From contig CALGIR010000252.1 of assembly GCA_937915475.1 (NCBI GenBank), positions 1 to 6,488 of the forward strand: a DNA stretch of 6,488 nucleotides. The letters are read 5' to 3'. The position numbers and the translations under genes are program-made. This stretch comes from an uncultured Bacteroidales bacterium (GTDB lineage Bacteria; Bacteroidota; Bacteroidia; Bacteroidales; Tenuifilaceae). Positions 1 through 5,864 of the stretch are shown here, piece by piece. The notes under the pieces were generated by a model. The model saw only the letters and a program-made list of their open reading frames with translations, did not search any database and had not been told where the DNA came from. Each line of letters begins with the position of its first letter. Positions within the stretch are counted from its first letter, which is position 1.

Positions 1-55
1 AAAACGACTGTTCACTTTGGTCGGAATAGGGTGTTCACTTTCATCGGAATAGTCA
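1..55. mobile_element. Outer end of an IS21-family insertion sequence (partial)
   Basis: Two 21-nt direct repeats stand in tandem at 9-29 and 32-52. Both begin TGTTCACTTT and end TCGGAATAG, and they differ only at the two central bases (GG versus CA), with a 23-nt period. Tandem repeated motifs of this kind, read by the IstA transposase, are a known feature of IS21-family ends, and the motif resembles ends I recall from Bacteroidota IS21 elements. The block finishes at 53-55 with TCA, so read inward on the minus strand it starts with TG, as IS21 ends do. No istA/istB reading frame follows to the right, so the body of the element should lie left of the window. The exact outer boundary is inferred. 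Confidence 0.6.
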
Positions 56-774
56 ATTAAGTCCCCAAATGATAAACGGAAAGACTTTTCATGCCTTTTT
101 AGTCCCCTAAAGAGGTTATATTAGTGAAAAAATCACTGTATATCTCAAAATACGCTGAGCCCCCTTCTATGTTCCCATTAAACGTAGTTTATAGGTCTAT
201 TTTGTGAAGGCCAAGTAAGTATTTTTAATCCCAATCAACATCGGCTTTAGCTGTTTGTTTACAAATGTAACCAGACTGCTTGGTAAGTTATATTCATTTT
301 TTAGATAGGGGTAAATAATTATTTTGATTTGTTAATGCGAATTGAATTATTGAAATGAAAGCACCAGATGAGTTTAATGGTAATTCGCAAACTTGATTAT
401 TCGTTTGCCATTTCAGTATAGGTCTTGAGGCAAGTTTATTCCTTTGCTGTCACATACCCTGCATTTCCACGTAAAATCCTCATTCAGTGTATTTATATCT
501 CCAAAAGTTTAACCAAAGCATTAAGTAAGCCATATTAGATACTGGTTTTCAACTAGTATCTTCTGCATATACTTGCTTAAATTGATGTTAAATGAAAATG
601 AGTCCTGTTTTTGTTTAACTAAAATATCACTTAAACCACATAAAATACAGGTAACCAGTACATTAAAGATGTTCATTTAACATAATTGACATGTCAATGA
701 GACGAGGGTTTTGGGTTTGCTTGCTGTTTACAAGTGTGACCTATGGGGAAAGTTGTTGTGTTAGGGATTAAAAA
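56..774. other. Gene-poor AT-rich intergenic stretch between an IS end and rnpB
   Basis: No convincing intact gene is visible on either strand over about 720 bases. The stretch holds an imperfect 60-nt palindrome (521-580), a perfect 14-bp palindrome (685-698), and a 17-nt direct repeat with two mismatches (256-272 and 725-741). On the minus strand one frame from 676 down to 374 reads protein-like but is broken by in-frame stops at 521-523, 509-511 and 413-415; it may be a gene remnant or chance. The rnpB transcript ends at the right boundary. The nearby insertion-sequence end fits a region of relaxed selection. Confidence 0.6.
521..580. repeat. Imperfect 60-nt palindrome / stem-loop
   Basis: The inner part is an 11-bp stem, 537-547 (AGATACTGGTT) with 551-561 (AACTAGTATCT), containing one G-T wobble and closed by the 3-nt loop TTC. 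An outer pair, TTAAGTAAG at 521-529 with CTTGCTTAA at 572-580, extends it with one further wobble, and a short ATAT/ATAT pair sits between. No T-run follows directly on either strand, so it is not an obvious intrinsic terminator. It could be a small dispersed repeat or a structured RNA. I cannot tell from one copy. Confidence 0.45.
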
Positions 775-1150
775 GCAGCAGATCTATAAGCCGGGTTCTG
801 TACCATAAAGAATGGCTTCTACCATTTATCTAGGCTATCTGTTGCCAGAAAGCTCATGCGACCTACCCCTCGTAACTTTTGCTAGGCAAAATCGGGACGA
901 GCAGCCCCGTAACCTAAAGGTAATTACGATGTACATGGTCTTGCACCCCAAAAGGCGTACGGCTCATTCTGTCACCAGAATAACCGGTGGGCTCTTACCC
1001 CACCTTTTCACCCTTACCCTAAGCTAAGCCTAGGGCGGTTATTTTCTGTTACGCTACTGTATTCTTGCGAATACCTTCCTGTTAGGAAGTTTGGTACTCT
1101 TCAGTGCCCGGACTTTCCTCCCAATAATAGGCGGTAGAACGATCTGCTGC
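775..1150 (-). ncRNA. rnpB: RNase P RNA, catalytic subunit (bacterial type A)
   Basis: This is the ribozyme that, with the protein RnpA, removes the 5' leader from precursor tRNAs. On the minus strand the conserved 5' core GAGGAAAGTCCGGGC lies within about 1106-1122, and the matching 3' core ACAGAACCCGGCTTAT lies at 786-801; these form the P4 catalytic helix region. The ends are set by the perfect P1 helix, GCAGCAGATC at 1150-1141 with GATCTGCTGC at 784-775. Other type A landmarks are a GGTAAGAG segment in the specificity domain and a GGGGTAGG element like loop L15, which binds the tRNA CCA end. Length is about 376 nt, normal for the class. A run of five Ts (minus strand, 774-770) directly follows P1, so P1 plus the T-run may help end transcription. 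The plus-strand reading frame across 812-1027 is a shadow. Ends could be off by a few bases. Confidence 0.97.
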
Positions 1151-1160
1151 AGTATTTGTG

Positions 1161-1195
1161 TAGTTATATTAAAAACATGTTAAATGTGTTACAAA
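1161..1195 (-). promoter_or_regulatory. Possible rnpB promoter
   Basis: Upstream of rnpB on the minus strand, a TTTG (1195-1192) resembles the Bacteroidota -33 element, and a TATAACTA (1168-1161) lies 23 nt further on, about 10 nt before the predicted RNA 5' end. The downstream box does not match TAnnTTTG well, so this is a weak call. The alternative is read-through from the gene ending at 1204, 53 nt away. Confidence 0.3.
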
Positions 1196-1203
1196 GAATT
1201 TGT

Positions 1204-2295
1204 TTAGCGGATGAACACCATGGTTGCTCCATAACCATATTCTCTGAAGGAAGCGTCCTGATATCTGAACTTTGAGTAATTTTTATCAAGTTCTTCCCTT
1301 AGTTCATGCTTTAATTTGCCATTACCCACTCCATGGATAAAAACAATCTTTCTGGTTTTTGCAATTATGGCACCCTCTATGGCCACCTTAAAGCGGGCCA
1401 TTTGGATATTTAAAATTTCCCCAGGTTTGAGCTCTTTTGCATTATCAATTAGTCCTTCAATATGCAAATCCACTTCTTCAATTAAAGGCTTAACCTCTTT
1501 TTTTTCTATCTTTATTTTGCTATCTTTTTGTCGAATAGACTCATCTATTGCCTTATCGGTTAAACTCTTAAGTATCTCCTCCTTTTTAGTGTCCGCTATT
1601 GAAAAAACCATGGCATCTTCGTCAAAAAAGTCATTGGCCGAAAAAGTGCCAAATCTATAAAACTTAGTTGGATTTAACCTAAGGTCAAAATATTCGGGCT
1701 GTTGTGATGTAAAGGTTTTGTTTTTAAAGAAAATACTTTGAATATTTAGGCTTAATTCGCTATTGATATCTTCCTTTTTAATTGTTGCTATGTGACTCTT
1801 GGTATCAGGATACAGAAACCCTGCATGTATTGGATTAAGCAGGTTGTCTATCCATTTAGAAATGGTTATAAACACCCTGTAAGGGCTATCGTTTATTACG
1901 TAAAGATCTTGATCCGATTCTGTTCTATTACCCTGATCAATAGGAACAAATCCAATAAACAGTCCTAGCAATTCACCTTCGGGATCAACTTCATTGTCCA
2001 AATCCTCACAAAAATTTACTTCTGAGTAATCCACTTCTGCAGGTATATCTGCCATCCTTTTACTAGACGATGATTCCGTGTTGCTATTATCCCCTTGTAC
2101 ATCAGCAGATAATGACAGACGTTGCTGTACTGATGAATCAGTGTCTTGACTAACCACAATAACTTCTGATGCCTGCACAGGTATCTCAAAGCCATCCTCA
2201 CCTAGAACATATACAGTATTCTTCTCTATTCTAGTAATCTTACCACCACCAACGTCGTTCAAAAAACGTACTTTATCTCCTACTCTATACTTCAT
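1204..2295 (-). CDS. DUF2027 domain-containing protein with C-terminal Smr domain
   Basis: This 363-residue protein matches the Bacteroidota family that joins a small N-terminal beta domain, a DUF2027 middle and a C-terminal Smr (small MutS-related) domain. Residues 3-48 (starting YRVGDKVRFLNDVGGGKITR) resemble an SH3/KOW-like barrel. Residues about 50-90 are Ser/Asp-rich and probably a linker. Residues about 90-250 form the DUF2027 part. The Smr domain covers about 274-363, with the signature VDLHIE (275-280), HGVGNGKL (321-328) and a terminal GYGATMVFI. Smr domains in other proteins are nucleic-acid binding or nicking domains; the role of this family is not established. There is no signal peptide, so it is presumably cytoplasmic. 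The ATG at 2295 starts directly at the conserved N-terminus; no Shine-Dalgarno is seen, as usual in this phylum. It is divergent from queA and lies upstream of rnpB on the same strand. Confidence 0.9.
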   Translation of the reverse strand: MKYRVGDKVRFLNDVGGGKITRIEKNTVYVLGEDGFEIPVQASEVIVVSQDTDSSVQQRLSLSADVQGDNSNTESSSSKRMADIPAEVDYSEVNFCEDLDNEVDPEGELLGLFIGFVPIDQGNRTESDQDLYVINDSPYRVFITISKWIDNLLNPIHAGFLYPDTKSHIATIKKEDINSELSLNIQSIFFKNKTFTSQQPEYFDLRLNPTKFYRFGTFSANDFFDEDAMVFSIADTKKEEILKSLTDKAIDESIRQKDSKIKIEKKEVKPLIEEVDLHIEGLIDNAKELKPGEILNIQMARFKVAIEGAIIAKTRKIVFIHGVGNGKLKHELREELDKNYSKFRYQDASFREYGYGATMVFIR

Positions 2296-2353
2296 TTTAT
2301 AACAAATTAATATTTAGCTGGTTACATTATAAAACCAAGACCATATTTTAAAC

Positions 2354-2382
2354 TTTAAATAGATTTAAAAGTATTACTTTTG
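2354..2382 (+). promoter_or_regulatory. Bacteroidota-type promoter for the queA-ygiQ unit
   Basis: TACTTTTG at 2375-2382 matches the Bacteroidota -7 consensus TAnnTTTG exactly. A TTTA at 2354-2357 is a near match to the -33 TTTG element, with a 17-nt spacer. Transcription would start around 2387-2390, giving a leader of about 30 nt with no Shine-Dalgarno before the ATG at 2421. No queuosine-type riboswitch fits in so short a leader. Confidence 0.6.
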
Positions 2383-2420
2383 CGGTACAAAGTTAACCAA
2401 TTATCCTAATATTCTGGTAG

Positions 2421-3635
2421 ATGAATTTTAAAAGCATTAGACTTAACGAGTATGACTACCCACTTGATGAGAAAAGAATTGCAAAGTATCCATTAAATCA
2501 AAGGGATGATTCTAAGTTGTTGATATACAAAAACGGAACAGTTTCCATGTCAAGTTTCACTTTAATCCCAGAATTGTGTAATGAAGGTCAATCCATAGTT
2601 TTTAATAACACAAAGGTTATTCAGGCAAGGCTTAAATTAAAAAAATCTACGGGAGCTTCAATAGAAGTTTTTCTGCTAAACCCCATATCCCCTAGCGATT
2701 ACCAACTTTCATTCTCAACACTCAGTGAATGTGTTTGGAACTGTGTTGTTGGGAATATAAAACGATGGAAAGGTGAAGTATTGGAACAGCAAATTCCGTC
2801 ATTAAATGCTGTACTTGTAGCAAAAAAACTATCCAGAAGTTCAGATGGTGCTTTTGTTCAGTTTAGTTGGAGATCGAACAATGCTATCACCTTTGCTGAA
2901 ATAGTAGCTGCTTATGGGCAGGTTCCAATTCCTCCATATCTTAACAGAGAGCCAGTTAGTGCTGATAAGTATACCTACCAAACCATTTATGCAAAATCCG
3001 AGGGGTCGGTTGCTGCACCAACGGCTGGATTACATTTTACGCCCTCTGTTATTAGTAAGATAAAGGAGATAGGATGCTCATTTACAGAGGTTACCTTACA
3101 TGTTGGAGCAGGAACGTTTAAACCTGTTAAATCCGATACCATTGGTGAGCACGAAATGCACACCGAGCGCATATACGTTACTAAGGAGGCCATTAAGAAC
3201 ATTCTCTCTTCCCTAGGTACTATTGTTGCCGTTGGAACAACATCCATGCGTACACTAGAGAGTTTGTACTGGCTAGGAGTTAAGGTGATTGAGGGCGAAA
3301 ACAATTTGGCCAATTTACATGTTAACCAGTGGGATGCCTACCAGCTAAATGACAGCTATTCAGCAAAGCAATCTTTGGAAGCACTCCTTAACTATATTAC
3401 AGTTGAGGGATTAGACTATTTGATGGCATCAACACAAATGATTATTGTCCCTGGATACACGTTTAGGATAGTTGACACGCTGATAACAAATTTTCATCAG
3501 CCCAGGAGTACGCTTTTGCTTTTGGTGGCTGCTTTTATTGGTGACGACTGGAAGAAAGTTTACGAATATGCAATTAACAATCACTTTAGGTTTTTAAGTT
3601 ACGGTGATAGTTCTATCCTATTTAAGTCAAAATAA
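2421..3635 (+). CDS. queA: S-adenosylmethionine:tRNA ribosyltransferase-isomerase, long form
   Basis: QueA transfers and rearranges the ribosyl group of S-adenosylmethionine onto preQ1 in the anticodon wobble position of certain tRNAs, giving epoxyqueuosine. Family blocks are present in order: YPLDEKRIAKYPLNQRDDSKLL near the N-terminus (about 13-34), FNNTKVIQARL (about 61-71), GSVAAPTAGLHFT (195-207), HVGAGTFKPV (227-236), VGTTSMRTLES (271-281), VPGY (343-346), TNFHQPRST (356-364) and SYGD (393-396). At 404 residues it is about 50 longer than E. coli QueA (356 as I recall it). Most of the excess lies between 282 and 343, where it has roughly 62 residues against about 21. Long QueA-like proteins occur in Bacteroidota, sometimes, I believe, beside a standard copy, so identical function is probable but not proven. 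The ATG at 2421 begins right at the conserved N-terminus. ygiQ follows 20 nt downstream. Confidence 0.9.
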   Translation: MNFKSIRLNEYDYPLDEKRIAKYPLNQRDDSKLLIYKNGTVSMSSFTLIPELCNEGQSIVFNNTKVIQARLKLKKSTGASIEVFLLNPISPSDYQLSFSTLSECVWNCVVGNIKRWKGEVLEQQIPSLNAVLVAKKLSRSSDGAFVQFSWRSNNAITFAEIVAAYGQVPIPPYLNREPVSADKYTYQTIYAKSEGSVAAPTAGLHFTPSVISKIKEIGCSFTEVTLHVGAGTFKPVKSDTIGEHEMHTERIYVTKEAIKNILSSLGTIVAVGTTSMRTLESLYWLGVKVIEGENNLANLHVNQWDAYQLNDSYSAKQSLEALLNYITVEGLDYLMASTQMIIVPGYTFRIVDTLITNFHQPRSTLLLLVAAFIGDDWKKVYEYAINNHFRFLSYGDSSILFKSK

Positions 3636-3655
3636 TTCTTGTAAAAAACAAATCA

Positions 3656-5422
3656 TTGAACAAAAGTAAACCAATATCAAGGTTTTTGCCTACCTCAAAA
3701 AAAGAGATGGATGCGCTTGGCTGGGAACAGGCAGATGTTATTCTATTTAGCGGCGATGCCTATGTAGATCATCCCTCATTTGGGGCAGCAGTAATTGGGC
3801 GTGTGCTGGAAAGTGCTGGATATAGAGTTGCGATTGTACCTCAGCCCAACTGGCGCGACGACCTTCGGGATTTCAAAAAACTAGGAGAACCACGTCTTTT
3901 CTTTGCGGTTACCTCGGGCAGCATGGATTCCATGGTAAACCATTACACTGCAAACAAAAGGCTACGCAGTGACGATGCCTATACCCCAGGTGGGAAATCG
4001 GGTTTTAGACCCGATTATGCCGTAAATGTTTATTCGAATATCATAAAACAACTTTTTCCTGAAATTCCACTTGTTCTTGGCGGTGTTGAAGCCTCTTTAC
4101 GTAGGTTAACACATTATGACTTTTGGAAAGATGAGCTCTTGCCAAGTATCTTGCTAAGCAGTAAAGCCGATTTGCTTGTTTACGGTATGGGTGAGAGAAC
4201 AATTCTTGAATTGGCTCATTTGCTAAATTCTGGAAATAGTATTAACGGCATAAGCAACTTGCCCCAGACCGCATTTTACACCAAAAAGGAGAATGCCTAT
4301 TCTGATGATAATGAAGGCATTGTGCTCAATAGCTTTGAGGAATGCTTAAAGTCACCTCGTAAATTTGGCCAAAACTTTATACATATTGAGGTTGAGTCGA
4401 ATAAACTAGAAAGTAAGCGGCTGATAGAGCCTGCTGAGGATGGTTACATAATTGTAAATCAGCCCCTACCTCCTGCCTCTACAGCCGAAATGGACAGCAT
4501 TTACGATTTACCCTATATGCGATCTCCGCACCCAAGATATAGGGGTAAAACCATATCCGCTTGGGAGATGATTAAATTCTCCATAAATATCCACAGAGGA
4601 TGCTTTGGTGGTTGCAGTTTTTGTACAATATCGACGCATCAGGGAAAATTTATCTCTAGTCGTTCGCAGAAATCAATCTTAGATGAAGTTAAAACCGTTG
4701 CGAAAATGCCCGATTTTAAGGGGTATTTAAGCGATTTAGGCGGCCCCTCGGCAAACATGTACATGATGCAAGGTGTTGACCTTAAAGCCTGTGAAAAATG
4801 CAGAAAACCGTCGTGTATTTACCCCAAGGTTTGCCCTAATCTAAATACAGATCATCAACCGCTAATTAATCTTTACAGAAAGTCGAGATCGGTAAAAGGG
4901 GTTAAGAAGGCTTTTATTGGAAGCGGAATTAGGTATGACCTGTTTGCAGATTGGAGTAATTCGACGAACAGGCAATATTTTGAAGAAGTTGTTAAGCACC
5001 ATGTTTCAGGGAGACTTAAGGTAGCCCCTGAACACACGGAGGAAGAGGTTCTTAAGCATATGCGCAAACCAAGTTTTAAACTCTTTGTTCAACTTAAAGA
5101 AAAATTTGATTCTTTAAACCGAATACATGCCTTAAATCAGCAGCTAACCCCCTACTTTATCTCAAGTCATCCAGGTTGCACCATAGAGCATATGCAAAAA
5201 CTTTCAGATGTGGTTAAAGCAATGGGATTACGTCTTGAACAGGTTCAGGATTTTACACCTACTCCAATGACCCTAGCTTCTACAATTTTCTATACTGGAA
5301 TGGACCCGTACACAGGGAAAAAGGTTTTTGTAGAGGATAGCAAAGATGGCAAACTAAAACAACGAGAACTTTTTTTTGCTAAGCCATATGCCCCCAAAAA
5401 AACAATAAAAAGAAAGCGCTAA
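3656..5422 (+). CDS. ygiQ: YgiQ family radical SAM protein
   Basis: This 588-residue protein belongs to the YgiQ family: Radical_SAM_N domain (about 1-300, including FLPTSKKEM at 10-18 and SGDAYVDHPSFG near 32-43), a radical SAM core (about 305-520), and a short C-terminal part related to DUF3362 (about 525-588, basic at the end). The radical SAM cluster motif CxxxCxxC is C316, C320 and C323, expected to bind a 4Fe-4S cluster and SAM. A second cysteine group, C379, C382, C387 and C393, is followed by PNLNTDHQPL and may bind another metal site. The family's reaction is not established to my knowledge. The start is TTG at 3656: the first in-frame ATG, at 3707, would remove the conserved LPTSKKE segment, and no upstream ATG is in frame after the queA stop. 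The 20-nt gap to queA suggests one transcript. Typical members run from about 600 to over 700 residues, so this is a short but complete one. Confidence 0.93.
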   Translation: MNKSKPISRFLPTSKKEMDALGWEQADVILFSGDAYVDHPSFGAAVIGRVLESAGYRVAIVPQPNWRDDLRDFKKLGEPRLFFAVTSGSMDSMVNHYTANKRLRSDDAYTPGGKSGFRPDYAVNVYSNIIKQLFPEIPLVLGGVEASLRRLTHYDFWKDELLPSILLSSKADLLVYGMGERTILELAHLLNSGNSINGISNLPQTAFYTKKENAYSDDNEGIVLNSFEECLKSPRKFGQNFIHIEVESNKLESKRLIEPAEDGYIIVNQPLPPASTAEMDSIYDLPYMRSPHPRYRGKTISAWEMIKFSINIHRGCFGGCSFCTISTHQGKFISSRSQKSILDEVKTVAKMPDFKGYLSDLGGPSANMYMMQGVDLKACEKCRKPSCIYPKVCPNLNTDHQPLINLYRKSRSVKGVKKAFIGSGIRYDLFADWSNSTNRQYFEEVVKHHVSGRLKVAPEHTEEEVLKHMRKPSFKLFVQLKEKFDSLNRIHALNQQLTPYFISSHPGCTIEHMQKLSDVVKAMGLRLEQVQDFTPTPMTLASTIFYTGMDPYTGKKVFVEDSKDGKLKQRELFFAKPYAPKKTIKRKR

Positions 5423-5713
5423 CCCCATTATGTTTAACAAAATCAATCAACTGTTTCGATTTTACTCCTAGTGAAGTAGCATTGCACCAGTATTCTGGTT
5501 GGATTGTATGGTATCGTTTTTTAGATAGACAATCCTGTCTTCAGTAAAGAAAAACGCCATTAGATTACTAATGGCGCCGTTATTTTTCATTATATGTTTA
5601 CTCTTTTTTTTCTTAATGTAGTAAAAATCAACAACTTCATCCCAACTATCGTGGGCTAACCGAATACATCTTTTGTTAGTTTACCCACATTAATGGTTAG
5701 CTTAATTATGCTC
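5423..5713. other. Convergent intergenic region
   Basis: No secure gene is seen between the ygiQ stop and the small minus-strand frame at 5714. The region contains the terminator at 5550-5576, a 5-bp hairpin ACCAG-TATT-CTGGT at 5486-5499, and overlapping inverted repeats at 5651-5701. A minus-strand frame is open from 5680 to its stop at 5468-5470 (70 codons), but its only ATG is at 5590 and it runs through the terminator hairpin, so I do not call it a gene. Confidence 0.6.
5550..5576 (-). terminator. Intrinsic terminator, possibly bidirectional
   Basis: A perfect 9-bp stem, CGCCATTAG (5555-5563) with CTAATGGCG (5568-5576), is closed by the loop ATTA. On the minus strand it is followed at once by five Ts (5554-5550), the classic form, so it would end transcription from the YIP1-family gene. 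On the plus strand the stem is followed by CCGTTATTTTT, a poorer tail, so it may also end the queA-ygiQ transcript about 130 nt beyond ygiQ. Confidence 0.75.
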
Positions 5714-5839
5714 TCAATGCCTGTATTGGACTATGAATATTTTGGCTGCTTTTTCTCTTCGGATTTTAGCGTTAATAAGTTCTTGTAGGGTTACAAGTCC
5801 CTTTAAATCTTCTAGTGCAACGATATTGACTTTCCACAT
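5714..5839 (-). CDS. Possible small hypothetical protein, 41 residues
   Basis: An ATG at 5839 opens a 41-codon frame on the same strand as the YIP1-family gene, 25 nt after its stop. The product starts MWKVNIVALEDLKGLVTLQE, continues with a basic stretch (AKIRREKAAKI) and ends at TGA. The composition looks protein-like, with an alternating charged and hydrophobic pattern that could form a helix. An AGAGGAG sequence lies about 19 nt before the ATG, too far for an ordinary ribosome site. I do not recognise it. It could be a tiny gene in the YIP1 operon, a remnant, or chance. Confidence 0.25.
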   Translation of the reverse strand: MWKVNIVALEDLKGLVTLQELINAKIRREKAAKIFIVQYRH

Positions 5840-5864
5840 CGTCTATGGTTTAGGTTATCTCCTC

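Noticed and set aside
123..137. AGTGA-A5-TCACT mini-hairpin
   Set aside because: A 5-bp stem is expected by chance in DNA of this composition and has no T-run.
351..415. Possible bulged hairpin with TGAAATG/CATTTCA and GCAAAC/GTTTGC pairs
   Set aside because: It needs a bulge of about 30 nt on one side and is too irregular to call without comparative data.
812..1027. Plus-strand 71-codon reading frame
   Set aside because: It lies wholly inside rnpB, antisense to conserved RNase P RNA core sequence.
1316..1660. Plus-strand 114-codon reading frame
   Set aside because: It is antisense to the Smr-domain coding region, whose protein motifs are clear.
2016..2201. Minus-strand 61-codon reading frame
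   Set aside because: It overlaps the DUF2027/Smr gene in another frame and has no recognisable features.
2987..3313. Minus-strand 108-codon reading frame
   Set aside because: It is antisense to the most conserved part of queA.
4873..5067. Minus-strand 64-codon reading frame
   Set aside because: It is antisense to the radical SAM core of ygiQ.
5431..5472. 13-codon plus-strand frame just after ygiQ
   Set aside because: It is too short, with no ribosome site or recognisable product.
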